Origin: Levilinea sp.
Lineage (GTDB): Bacteria; Chloroflexota; Anaerolineae; Anaerolineales; Anaerolineaceae
NCBI GenBank assembly: GCA_029975215.1
Contig: JARKPO010000057.1
Location: 1-50,760 of the forward strand
Direction: 5' to 3'
Length of the DNA: 50,760 bases
The notes beneath the pieces are model-generated. The model was not told where the DNA came from and ran no database searches. It worked only from the letters and a program-made list of their open reading frames with translations. The translations under genes and the position numbers were made by a program. The stretch's first letter is position 1. Every line of letters starts with the position of its first letter. Positions 35,193 through 42,958 of this stretch are shown here, in pieces.

Positions 35193-35215
35193 ATTATAAG
35201 CGATGATGATACAAT
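35193..35215. promoter_or_regulatory. Divergent -10 boxes for the ECF ATPase and YgiQ genes
   Basis: Minus-strand TATAAT at 35193-35198 predicts a 13-base leader for the ATPase gene. Plus-strand TACAAT at 35210-35215 ends 10 bases before the ATG at 35226, so the YgiQ-type mRNA would carry only 3-4 untranslated bases and no Shine-Dalgarno. The two polymerases would compete for overlapping DNA. Confidence 0.55.
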
Positions 35216-35225
35216 ACGTTGAACC

Positions 35226-36977
35226 ATGTCTGAAACCGCCTACCTGCCCACCACCCCCCATGAGCTGACCGCGCGCGGCTGGGATCAGTTGGATGTCATC
35301 CTGGTCACCGGCGACAGCTACATCGACAGCCCCTTCATCGGCGCTGCCGTCATCGGCCGCGTGCTGGAGGCGGCCGGGTACCGCGTGGGCATTGTGGCTC
35401 AGCCCGACCCCGCTAACCCGCAGGATATCGCCCGCCTGGGCGAGCCAGCCCTGTTCTGGGGGGTCACCGCCGGCAGCGTGGATTCGCTGGTGGCCAATTA
35501 CACCGCCAACAAAAAGAAACGCCGCGACGATGATTACACCCCCGGTGGCCAAAACAACCGCCGTCCCGACCGTGCCTCCATCGTGTATGCCAACTGGATT
35601 CGGCGTGCCTTCAAGAACACCCGTCCCATCGTCCTGGGCGGCATCGAAGCCAGCCTGCGCCGTGTGGCCCATTACGATTATTGGGACAACACTTTGCGCC
35701 GCTCGCTGCTATTTGACGCCAAAGCCGATTATCTGCTCTACGGTCTGGCCGAAAGCTCTGTGCTGGAGCTGGCCGCCCATCTGCGCTCCGGTGCGGATCC
35801 CAGCGCAGTGCGCGGGCTGTGCTACATCGCCGCCCAAAAGCCTGAAGACGCCCTGGAACTGCCCTCTTTCGAACAGGTCAGCACGGATAAGCTGGCCTTC
35901 ATCGAAATGTTCCACAGCTTTTATCAAAACAACGACCCCATCACCGCCCGCCGCCTGGCCCAGCGCCACGGCAACCGTTGGCTGGTGCACAACCCCCCCG
36001 CGCCTTACCTGACGCAGCCGCAGATGGATGCGGTGTTTGCTTTGCCCTTCCAGCGCGGCCAGCACCCCCATTACCAGGCCCAAGGCCCCGTTCGCGCCCT
36101 GGAAACCATCCGCTTTTCCATCTCCACCCACCGCGGATGCTACGGCGAATGTAATTTCTGCGCCATTGCCGTCCACGAGGGCCGCACCGTGCACTGGCGC
36201 AGTGAAGATTCCATCCTGGCCGAAGCCGCTGCCCTCACCGCCCTGCCGGGTTTCAAAGGCATCCTGCAGGATGTCGGCGGCCCCACCGCCAACATGTACG
36301 GCTTTGAATGTGATAAGAAGGTCACCAAAGGCCCCTGTCCCGACCGCCGCTGCCTTTACCCGGTGGTGTGTTCGGCCCTGCGCCCCAACCACAGCAAGCA
36401 AACCCGCCTGCTGCGGCGGCTACGCGAGCTTCCCGGCGTCCGCAAGGTGTTTGTGGCCTCCGGCATCCGCTATGATCTGATCCTCAAAGACCGTCAATTT
36501 GGCCGTGCCTATTTAAAAGAGATCGTCGAGCACCACGTCTCCGGCCAAATGAAGGTGGCCCCCGAACACACTCAGGCCCATGTACTGCAAAAAATGGGCA
36601 AGCCCGGCCCCCAGAGCCTGCTGGATTTCAAAGCCCAGTTTGACGCCCTCAGTCGTGAGGTGAAAAAAGAGCAGTATCTCACCTACTATCTCATCGCCGC
36701 CTACCCCGGCTGCAGCGAAGCCGATATGCTCGCCCTGCGCCAGTTCACCAGCCAGCAGCTGCAAACCCATCCGGAGCAGGTGCAGATTTTCACCCCCACC
36801 CCTTCCACCTACGCCAGCCTGATGTATTACACCGAGATGGATCCCTTCACCCGTCAGCCGCTGTTTGTGGAAAAAGACCCGCAGCAGAAGGAGCGCCAGA
36901 AGCAGATTGTGCTGGATAAAGCGCCCCTTCCGCCTGCCCGCAAGCCGTCAGCGGCTAGGGGTTCCGGTCGTAAATGA
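35226..36977 (+). CDS. YgiQ-family radical SAM protein
   Basis: 583 residues. The N-terminal domain (about 1-290) contains YgiQ hallmarks DVILVTGDSYIDSP, GLFWG-like ALFWGVTAGSVDS and PIVLGGIEASLRR. The radical SAM cluster motif is CYGECNFC (CxxxCxxC) after ISTHRG, followed by the barrel with VAPEHT and YLIAAYPGC. Additional Cys residues near FECDKKVTKGPCPDRRCLYPVVC are typical of the family. It cleaves S-adenosylmethionine through a 4Fe-4S cluster; the substrate of the family is unknown. Near-leaderless promoter. A methyltransferase gene follows after 170 bases under its own -10 box. Confidence 0.93.
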   Translation: MSETAYLPTTPHELTARGWDQLDVILVTGDSYIDSPFIGAAVIGRVLEAAGYRVGIVAQPDPANPQDIARLGEPALFWGVTAGSVDSLVANYTANKKKRRDDDYTPGGQNNRRPDRASIVYANWIRRAFKNTRPIVLGGIEASLRRVAHYDYWDNTLRRSLLFDAKADYLLYGLAESSVLELAAHLRSGADPSAVRGLCYIAAQKPEDALELPSFEQVSTDKLAFIEMFHSFYQNNDPITARRLAQRHGNRWLVHNPPAPYLTQPQMDAVFALPFQRGQHPHYQAQGPVRALETIRFSISTHRGCYGECNFCAIAVHEGRTVHWRSEDSILAEAAALTALPGFKGILQDVGGPTANMYGFECDKKVTKGPCPDRRCLYPVVCSALRPNHSKQTRLLRRLRELPGVRKVFVASGIRYDLILKDRQFGRAYLKEIVEHHVSGQMKVAPEHTQAHVLQKMGKPGPQSLLDFKAQFDALSREVKKEQYLTYYLIAAYPGCSEADMLALRQFTSQQLQTHPEQVQIFTPTPSTYASLMYYTEMDPFTRQPLFVEKDPQQKERQKQIVLDKAPLPPARKPSAARGSGRK

Positions 36978-36985
36978 TCACCGTG

Positions 36986-37008
36986 CCTGGGCCGACCCTC
37001 TGCCCAGG
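36986..37008. repeat. Perfect inverted repeat after the YgiQ gene
   Basis: CCTGGGC/GCCCAGG (36986-36992, 37002-37008) with a 9-base loop, 9 bases after the stop codon. No U-tract follows, so it may stabilise the 3' end or act as a weak terminator. Confidence 0.4.
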
Positions 37009-37111
37009 ATCCGCGTCCAGTTCAGCCCCACCTGTAATTTCCAAAAGCTTATAGCGAAAGATCAACCGAGTGAATATCGTAATTTTTCCGCCTCGCGGCG
37101 GCGTTCAAGCG

Positions 37112-37117
37112 TATAAT
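37112..37117 (+). promoter_or_regulatory. -10 box of the methyltransferase-esterase operon
   Basis: TATAAT with a predicted start near 37124 and a leader of about 23 bases containing AAGAGGT. -35 not obvious. Confidence 0.45.
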
Positions 37118-37146
37118 CGAATCATCTTGCTGTGAAAGAGGTACGG

Positions 37147-38319
37147 ATGGATCCCTTGCGCTTGTTTATCGTTACTGCCCCGGGGGTAGAGGCGTTCACC
37201 GCTCAGGAGCTGGCCGCCTGCGGACTGACGGTGCAGCCCGGCTCAGCCCAACCCGCCGCGCAAGGGGGCGAAGAAACTGGCGGCATTCCCCTGACGGGGG
37301 ATCTGGCCGCCGTCTACCGCGCCAACTTGCACCTGCGCACCGCCAGCCGCGTTCTGGTGCGCATGGGTGAATTTCACGCCACCGCCTTTTCCGAGCTGCG
37401 CAAGAAAGCCAGCCGCCTGCCCTGGGGCCAATTCCTGCGCCCTGGCGTGCCTCTGGCTGTGCGCGCCACCTGCCACCACTCCCGCCTGTACCATTCCGAC
37501 GCCGTCGCCGAACGTGTGGCCGGGGCGATCTCAGACCACCTGGGTCGCGCCTCCACCTGGGCGCGCGCCGATGAAGATGCCGCCGAACCGCCGCAGCTGA
37601 TCATCGCCCGCCTGGTCAACGATCAGGTCACCCTCAGCCTGGATTCCTCCGGCCCACATCTGCACCGCCGCGGCTACCGCCTGGCCACCGCCAAGGCCCC
37701 CCTGCGCGAAACCCTGGCCGCCGCCGTGCTTTTGGCCTCCGGCTGGGACGGCCGCTCCCCTCTGCTGGATCCCTTCTGCGGCTCCGGAACCATCCTCATC
37801 GAGGCCGCCCTCTTGGCCCGCCGCATGGCCCCTGGCAAGCACCGCCGTTTTGCCTTTCAAAACTGGGTTAATGATGATGCGCGCCTGTGGAAAAGCCTGT
37901 TGGATGAGGCCAGCGCCCAGGAAATCCCCTGCCCGGCCCTGCTGCAAGGCTCCGACCGTGACGCGGGGGCCGTGCAAAGCGCCCAGTCCAACGCCGAGCG
38001 CGCCGGGGTGGCCGCGGATCTGAATTTAAGCTGCCTGGCCGTCTCTTCCCTCAGCGCGCCAGCCGGCCCCGGCTGGGTGGTCACCAACCCGCCCTACGGT
38101 CAGCGTATTTCGTCCACAGCCGATCTGCGCAACCTCTACGCCCGTTTTGGCCAGGTCCTGCGCGAACAGTGCCCCGGCTGGCAGGCGGCCATCCTGTGTA
38201 ACAGCGAAGCTCTCGTCCACCAGACGCGTCTGGCCTATGAAAAAGGCATCCCCTTCGTCAACGGCGGGCTGCCCGTGCATCTCACCCGCGCCCGCGTGCC
38301 GCACAAGTCCCATTCCTAA
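37147..38319 (+). CDS. THUMP-domain RNA N2-guanine methyltransferase (RlmL/Trm14-like)
   Basis: 390 residues from ATG 37147, selected because AAGAGGT lies 5 bases before it (the ATG 5 codons upstream lacks one). N-terminal ferredoxin-like and THUMP part (about 1-160) for RNA binding, then a Rossmann methyltransferase: PLLDPFCGSGTILIEAALLA binds SAM and VTNPPYGQRIS is the catalytic NPPY motif for exocyclic guanine N2 methylation. Cytoplasmic; target is 23S rRNA in the RlmL group or tRNA G6 in Trm14, not decided by sequence. The esterase gene follows after 23 bases. Confidence 0.9.
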   Translation: MDPLRLFIVTAPGVEAFTAQELAACGLTVQPGSAQPAAQGGEETGGIPLTGDLAAVYRANLHLRTASRVLVRMGEFHATAFSELRKKASRLPWGQFLRPGVPLAVRATCHHSRLYHSDAVAERVAGAISDHLGRASTWARADEDAAEPPQLIIARLVNDQVTLSLDSSGPHLHRRGYRLATAKAPLRETLAAAVLLASGWDGRSPLLDPFCGSGTILIEAALLARRMAPGKHRRFAFQNWVNDDARLWKSLLDEASAQEIPCPALLQGSDRDAGAVQSAQSNAERAGVAADLNLSCLAVSSLSAPAGPGWVVTNPPYGQRISSTADLRNLYARFGQVLREQCPGWQAAILCNSEALVHQTRLAYEKGIPFVNGGLPVHLTRARVPHKSHS

Positions 38320-38342
38320 TCCGCAGCCCATCGGAGGAACCC

Positions 38343-39095
38343 ATGGAAAAACTGTTCATCAACCCCCACATGGATGGATCATCCTTCTTCTTCCCCGGAG
38401 GCCCGGTGGGCATTCTGCTGATCCACGGCTTCACCGCCACCACGGTGGAGGTGCGCCCGCTGGGTGAATTCTTCCGCGATCACGGTTACACCGTCGCCGC
38501 CCCGCTGCTGCCGGGGCATTTCACCACTCTGGACGACCTCAGCACCAAAAAATGGCAGAACTGGACCAACGCCGCCGAAGACCAACTGCACCAGCTCCTG
38601 AACACCTGTGAACAGGTGTTCGTGGGCGGCGAGTCCATGGGCGGGCTGATCAGCCTGTACCTGGCCTCGCGCACGCCGCAAATTCGCGGGCTGATGCTGT
38701 TTGCCCCCGCCCTTCAATCTCCCAATTTATGGATGGCCGAATGGCTGGCCCCCTTTATGCGCCATACCCGCCCCAGCCCGCTGGACGAAGTGACCCCCTG
38801 GCAGGGGTACGCCGCCAAGCCCCTGCGCGCCGCTGCCCAGCTTTACCGCTTTCAAGGCGTGGTGCGCGCCCTGCTGCCGCAGATCACCCAGCCCGCGGTC
38901 ATCTTCCAAAGCCACCACGACCAGACCATTGACCCCGTCAGTGCAGAAAAAGTCCTGGAAGGCATCGCCTCCCAGGACAAGAGCCTGCATTGGATGGATC
39001 AATCCGGACACTGCATCCTCCTAGACCCCGATTTTCCCGCGGCGGCAGAGCTGTGCCTGCAATTTGTACGCAAGCACACTGCCCCCACCGCCTGA
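38343..39095 (+). CDS. Alpha/beta hydrolase, carboxylesterase/monoacylglycerol lipase type (Est30-like)
   Basis: 250 residues, no signal peptide, GGAGG before the ATG. Oxyanion motif LIHGFTA, nucleophile elbow GESMGG (Ser near residue 100), acidic residue in FQSHHDQTIDP and catalytic His in QSGHCILLD. The order and the cap size match Est30-type carboxylesterases of thermophiles, which cleave short-chain esters and monoglycerides in the cytoplasm. Probably co-transcribed with the methyltransferase, without evident functional link. Converges on the mop gene. Confidence 0.9.
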   Translation: MEKLFINPHMDGSSFFFPGGPVGILLIHGFTATTVEVRPLGEFFRDHGYTVAAPLLPGHFTTLDDLSTKKWQNWTNAAEDQLHQLLNTCEQVFVGGESMGGLISLYLASRTPQIRGLMLFAPALQSPNLWMAEWLAPFMRHTRPSPLDEVTPWQGYAAKPLRAAAQLYRFQGVVRALLPQITQPAVIFQSHHDQTIDPVSAEKVLEGIASQDKSLHWMDQSGHCILLDPDFPAAAELCLQFVRKHTAPTA

Positions 39096-39113
39096 CACGG
39101 GTTCAACGCCCAT

Positions 39114-39323
39114 CTACTCGATGGCCACCAGCACGTTGGAGGCCTTAATCACCGCGTACACCTCTTTGCCGACTTCCAGCTTCAAGGTTTCGACCGAACT
39201 TTTGGTGATCACCGAAACCACCTCGGTGCCGCCGGGCAGTTCAATCACCACCTCCGAATTCACCGCGCCGGGGGTGATCTGCTTTACCTTACCTTTTAAC
39301 ACATTGCGCGCACTGATTTTCAT
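39114..39323 (-). CDS. Mop-type molybdate/tungstate-binding protein (single TOBE domain)
   Basis: 69 residues: MKISARNVLKGKVKQI at the start and GGTEVVSVITKSSVETLKLEVGKEVYAVIKASNVLVA are the complete Mop fold of molbindins, which assemble as hexamers storing oxyanions. AGGAGG precedes the ATG; it follows the permease by 32 bases. In many Mo/W transporters this domain is the C-terminal part of the ATPase; here it is free and no ATPase gene is present. Confidence 0.92.
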   Translation of the reverse strand: MKISARNVLKGKVKQITPGAVNSEVVIELPGGTEVVSVITKSSVETLKLEVGKEVYAVIKASNVLVAIE

Positions 39324-39355
39324 ACCGTCCTCCTTTGGGGTTATCTCAAAAGGTC

Positions 39356-40135
39356 TTATGGCTTTTCAGGCCGCAGCAGCACCGTGCGCAGCAGGCTGAA
39401 CACCACCAGGACCACTACGATTAAGATTACCGCTACTGGCTGGGCTGAGTCAAGCCCATATCCCTGAAAACGTTCGAAAATCAGCACCGGAACCACTTTA
39501 GGATGGTAGGCCAAAATCACCACCGCCCCAAATTCACTGATTCCGCGCGCCCACATCATCAGCATACCCCCCAACACCCCGCGCCAGGCCTGCGGAAGAG
39601 TCACCAGCCAAAAGGCCTGCCAGGGTGAAGCCCCGTCAATCATGGCCACGCGTTCCATCTCGGCGTCCACCATCCGAAAAGATTCGCGGCTGGCGTTCAC
39701 CAGATAGGGGATGCTCACAAACATCATCGCCACCACAATGCCGTTCAGGTCGTCCGTGAAATGGATGCCCAGGGGCTGAAACAGCTTCCCCAAGGTTCCC
39801 TGCCGCCCAAACACCAGCAGCAGCGCCACGCCCGCCGCCGTGTGCGGGATGACCACCGGCAGATCTACCACAGCTTCCACCACGCGCTTGCCGGGAAATT
39901 CGGTGCGCGCCAGCAGATAGGCCAGCGGAACCCCGCCTACCACCGCCAGCAGGGTGGCCAGGCCCGCCCCGCCAAAGGTGTACAGCATAGAGCGCCCCAC
40001 TTCTGCATCGCTCAGAGTCGCCGCCAAATTTTCCAGCGGGGTGCTGAGCAGCGTGTTGGCCAGCGGCAGGCCAATGAACAGCAAAACCAGCCCGCCCGCC
40101 ATCCAGGAGAACACCCAGAAAGGCGAAAACTTCAC
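39356..40135 (-). CDS. wtpB: Molybdate/tungstate ABC transporter permease
   Basis: 259 residues, six membrane helices. The EAA loop that contacts the ATPase is seen in AMIDGASPWQAFWLVTLPQAWRGVLGG; the first half has LPVVIPHTAAGVALLLVFG, typical of ModB/WtpB. Start codon is GTG overlapping the stop of the binding protein gene (GTGA, 40132-40135). It moves the oxyanion across the membrane but needs a WtpC/ModC-like ATPase, which this locus does not encode. Confidence 0.9.
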   Translation of the reverse strand: MKFSPFWVFSWMAGGLVLLFIGLPLANTLLSTPLENLAATLSDAEVGRSMLYTFGGAGLATLLAVVGGVPLAYLLARTEFPGKRVVEAVVDLPVVIPHTAAGVALLLVFGRQGTLGKLFQPLGIHFTDDLNGIVVAMMFVSIPYLVNASRESFRMVDAEMERVAMIDGASPWQAFWLVTLPQAWRGVLGGMLMMWARGISEFGAVVILAYHPKVVPVLIFERFQGYGLDSAQPVAVILIVVVLVVFSLLRTVLLRPEKP

Positions 40136-41208
40136 GGTGCGGCCGTCACCAGAGGCTGAAGTTTGGCGGGAACCTGATCCCAGTGGTCCGCGGTCACCTG
40201 TTCAAAGATGGGATGGGAGTAAGATTCCATAATCTGGCGTCCCTCCGGCCCCAATAAAAAGGCGATAAACTCCACAGCGGCTTCTGGATGCGGGGCATTG
40301 GCCGGAACGGTGATACCGTACCCAATCTGTTCCCCGCGAAATTCGGGCTTAACGCTGGCAAAACGTTGGAAATCCAGCTTCACCGTGGCCTGGCCGTACA
40401 CATCGTCCATACCGGCTTCTCCCAGGTTCAGCTCCGGCGGCAGGGCGGCCAGCTTAAGTCCGTGCTGCTCGATCACACTCTCATATTCAAAAGCGTAATC
40501 CAGATCGCCTGATTCCAGCAAGGCGATGAGCTGAATGCTGGCCCCGCGAATGACCACATGCGCGTCCTTCTTCGTCTCCAAAATCTCAGGGATGTGAATC
40601 AGCGTCCCGCCGCTGCCGTCCCCCACCAGCATGACCGGATAGCGGAACTGGCCCATGAACATCTGGTCAAAAAGATCCGCGGGGGCCTGTTTGCCCTGCG
40701 CCAGCGTAAAGACCATCATCGCCCGGTAGCCCGAAGCGTCAAAGCGCGGATCAGCAATACCTACGCGCACATCCGGGCGAGTCAAAATTTCCCAGATGTT
40801 CTCAGAGGTGACCTCATCCGCGTACCGGCTGCGCTCGGTGTAGGCGATCCCCAGGCGGTTGGTGGCAAAGCGCAAAGCCCAGGCGGCGTAGGGCTTACCG
40901 GTGGCCGGATCGCTGCGGTCGTACATCAGCAGGGGAATCAGGGCATCATCGGCGGTCGCCACCACGTCAATCTCTTCGTGCAGCTCCGTGGCGTGGCGCA
41001 TCACCTGAATGCTGCCGTGATATTCGTTCAGCACATCCACATCCGGATGGGCTTTTTCAAAGGCCGCTTCCAGCGCGTCAAAAGGCTGAATCAGGCTGCC
41101 CGCCGCAAAAACCACCAGGGGCGTTTTTTCTTTCGGGGTTGAGGCGCAGCCCGCCGCCGTAATTAGAATCATCGCTGCCGTCAGCAGCCACCGCAGGCAT
41201 TTTGTCAT
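40132..41208 (-). CDS. wtpA: Tungstate/molybdate-binding lipoprotein, WtpA type
   Basis: 358 residues. Lipobox ITAAGC with Cys21. The mature part has LVVFAAGSL, YHGSIQVMRHATEL, DVVATADDALIPLLMY and FATNRLGIAY, all WtpA/ModA landmarks; later YEYESVIEQHG and the PNAPHPEAAVEFIAFLLGPEGR tail confirm the WtpA branch, which binds oxyanion in six-fold coordination. It sits upstream of the permease gene. The ribosome site before ATG 41208 is weak, and no promoter is clear in the 63-base gap, so expression may depend on read-through from the three-domain lipoprotein gene. Confidence 0.92.
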   Translation of the reverse strand: MTKCLRWLLTAAMILITAAGCASTPKEKTPLVVFAAGSLIQPFDALEAAFEKAHPDVDVLNEYHGSIQVMRHATELHEEIDVVATADDALIPLLMYDRSDPATGKPYAAWALRFATNRLGIAYTERSRYADEVTSENIWEILTRPDVRVGIADPRFDASGYRAMMVFTLAQGKQAPADLFDQMFMGQFRYPVMLVGDGSGGTLIHIPEILETKKDAHVVIRGASIQLIALLESGDLDYAFEYESVIEQHGLKLAALPPELNLGEAGMDDVYGQATVKLDFQRFASVKPEFRGEQIGYGITVPANAPHPEAAVEFIAFLLGPEGRQIMESYSHPIFEQVTADHWDQVPAKLQPLVTAAP

Positions 41209-41220
41209 GGCACACTCACA

Positions 41221-41258
41221 ATAAAGAATCCGGGCTGGCCTTGTGCAGGTCAGCCCGG
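41221..41258 (-). terminator. Stem-loop between the three-domain lipoprotein and wtpA genes (attenuator or weak terminator)
   Basis: Stem CCGGGCTG/CAGCCCGG (41230-41237, 41251-41258); on the minus strand it is followed by ATTCTTTATT, a poor U-tract, so part of the transcription may continue into wtpA. Confidence 0.5.
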
Positions 41259-41271
41259 TCTGAAATCGGAT

Positions 41272-42729
41272 TTACTTGATTTCGAACTTGACGATCTCTT
41301 TCACCCAGGTGCTGCTTTCCAGCCCGGGCATGACCGCGTTCAGCTTGCCGTCCTCGGTGAACTGCACCAGGCAGTCTTTGCAGGCCAGCACATCCGCCAT
41401 CTTGGCTTCCGCGGTGTACCCATCCGAGGCCGTCAGCACCAGCGTGGCAGCTTCCACCTTCACCTTAACCACGTCGAACAAAGTCTTCAGGAGCACACCC
41501 TCCACATCCATCTTGCCCTTCTTGGGGTGTTCCACATTCAATTTGACCACTTCCAATTTCTTCAGATCGTCCATCGTCCAGCCGGTGGGCGTTTCCACCA
41601 TACCCGTGATGACGAAATCGCCGCTCACCTCGGCCGCCGGCGCAGGGGCCGCTTCGGTCGGCTTGACTTCTTCGGTGGGGGCGGATTCAGCGGCAGGCTT
41701 GGCGTCCAGATGCACAATGATCTGGGCGATGGAGCCAATGCTGTCTTTCTTGGTCGCGTCACTGCCCACCAGATGCAGCGGGAAGTCCTTCTCGGTCAGC
41801 GGATTGCCGTTCATCAGGTAGGCCACGATCATGTTGTCGTTGCGTTTTACCTTCGCACTGTCGAACGTCACCGAATAGCCGTCCTTGGCCACCACTTCCA
41901 CGGTGTAGCCCGCGTCCGCCAGAGCGTCGTTGAAGGCCGGGCCGTTGTGCTTGATCTCATCATCCACATAGCCCACCAGCAGCCACAGGGGAATCCCCGT
42001 CCACTCCTGGGCTTTATCGTCCGTCCAGGTGGCCTTATGGCAGTTTTCCGCCGCGCCCGATTCAAACGTCCCGCGGTCAATTTCTTGGGTGATGGCGCCG
42101 TCCAGAACCAGCGTCCATTCCTCGCCCATATCCTTTACGGTGAGTTTGCTCACCCACTTTACCGCCCAGTGGCCGTCCACCACCTGGTTTTTCTCCGCGC
42201 TGATCACCGCCACGCGCAGTTGGCCGTCCCGTTTGGCATCCAAAGGTTGGCCGTCCATCTCATACGCCAGGATCACCTGCAGCGGTCCTGAAACCTCGAT
42301 TTCATCTCCGGTCACCGGGTCATAGGTGATGAAATCGCCCTCTGTGATCTGGTCCGCCGAATAGGTGATGGCGTAGCCGTCTTCAGCTTCAAGCTGAACG
42401 CCCAACTCAGGGGTCAGGCCGCCCATATCCTTCAGCAAATCGGTGATCAAAACGCCCTTGAACAGGGCCGGCGGGGTGATTTTCCCCGTGCTCGATTTGA
42501 TACCTGCATAGCCTTCCACCGCCGGCATCTTGAGAACTTCTTCCAGGGTCAATTCAAGGCTCTTCTCCCCGCTCAAAACGGTCAACGCGGGCAGCTCAGG
42601 GGCCAGCACCTCGGCCGCCGTGGGCACAGCGGTGGGCGCAGCCGTCGGTTCGGGCGCAGCCGCGGGTTGGCAGCCCGCTAAGATCAGGCTCAGCGCCAGA
42701 ATGAACGCAAGCAAAGTGTGTTTACGCAT
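41272..42729 (-). CDS. Lipoprotein with three molybdopterin-oxidoreductase-like (SUOX-fold) domains
   Basis: 485 residues from ATG 42727-42729 (AGGAG 7 bases upstream). Lipobox LILAGC with Cys20 and a Pro/Ala/Thr linker to about residue 47. Three similar units follow: about 47-180 (LTLEEVLKMPAVEGYAG, ITPPALFKGVLITDLLKDMGG, EDGYAITYS), about 190-330 (WTGIPLWLLVGYVDD, KDGYSVTFDSAKV) and about 360-485 (WTMDDLKKLEVVKL, VEGVLLKTLFDVV, SDGYTAEAKMADV). The pattern matches the Mo-pterin-binding fold of sulfite oxidase-like enzymes, but I see no redox centre. The upstream region shares an operator with tupA, tying it to W/Mo metabolism. It could bind cofactor or oxyanion outside the cell. Confidence 0.75.
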   Translation of the reverse strand: MRKHTLLAFILALSLILAGCQPAAAPEPTAAPTAVPTAAEVLAPELPALTVLSGEKSLELTLEEVLKMPAVEGYAGIKSSTGKITPPALFKGVLITDLLKDMGGLTPELGVQLEAEDGYAITYSADQITEGDFITYDPVTGDEIEVSGPLQVILAYEMDGQPLDAKRDGQLRVAVISAEKNQVVDGHWAVKWVSKLTVKDMGEEWTLVLDGAITQEIDRGTFESGAAENCHKATWTDDKAQEWTGIPLWLLVGYVDDEIKHNGPAFNDALADAGYTVEVVAKDGYSVTFDSAKVKRNDNMIVAYLMNGNPLTEKDFPLHLVGSDATKKDSIGSIAQIIVHLDAKPAAESAPTEEVKPTEAAPAPAAEVSGDFVITGMVETPTGWTMDDLKKLEVVKLNVEHPKKGKMDVEGVLLKTLFDVVKVKVEAATLVLTASDGYTAEAKMADVLACKDCLVQFTEDGKLNAVMPGLESSTWVKEIVKFEIK

Positions 42730-42783
42730 GGGTTTCTCCTCAGAAATAGATGTTTGGGTCTTCAAAAACGAAAGGGCGAATAA

Positions 42784-42804
42784 AGTATATTTGTATCTAT
42801 ACAA
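42784..42804 (-). promoter_or_regulatory. Operator upstream of the three-domain lipoprotein gene
   Basis: The motif AGTATATTTGTATC (42784-42797) is identical over 14 bases to the one before tupA. It overlaps a perfect palindrome TTGTAT-CT-ATACAA at 42791-42804 (arms TTGTAT and ATACAA). Likely site of the divergently encoded GntR-type regulator. Confidence 0.6.
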
Positions 42805-42884
42805 TTATCCGTTGCTAAGTCTAATCGTTCCTACCCCGCTTGTCAATCTTCCCAGGGGAGCAGTCTTCAGCGCATGCCCTACCG

Positions 42885-42913
42885 TTGTCATTTTCACCCG
42901 CAAACGATATACT
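42885..42913 (+). promoter_or_regulatory. Promoter of the GntR-type regulator gene
   Basis: TTGTCA (42885-42890), a 17-base spacer and TATACT (42908-42913); transcription from about 42920, leader about 39 bases with GAAGGTG. Confidence 0.7.
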
Positions 42914-42958
42914 CAACACAAGGGGTTCACCCGCAGCCGCTACGATGAAGGTGCGCAC

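Noticed and set aside
36978..37146. Small gene between the YgiQ and methyltransferase genes
   Set aside because: No frame with a ribosome site and sensible protein; only an inverted repeat and a -10 box are seen.
41527..42291. 254-residue plus-strand open frame opposite the three-domain lipoprotein
   Set aside because: High His/Gly/Val/Arg content typical of antisense frames; the lipoprotein on the other strand has lipobox and domain repeats.
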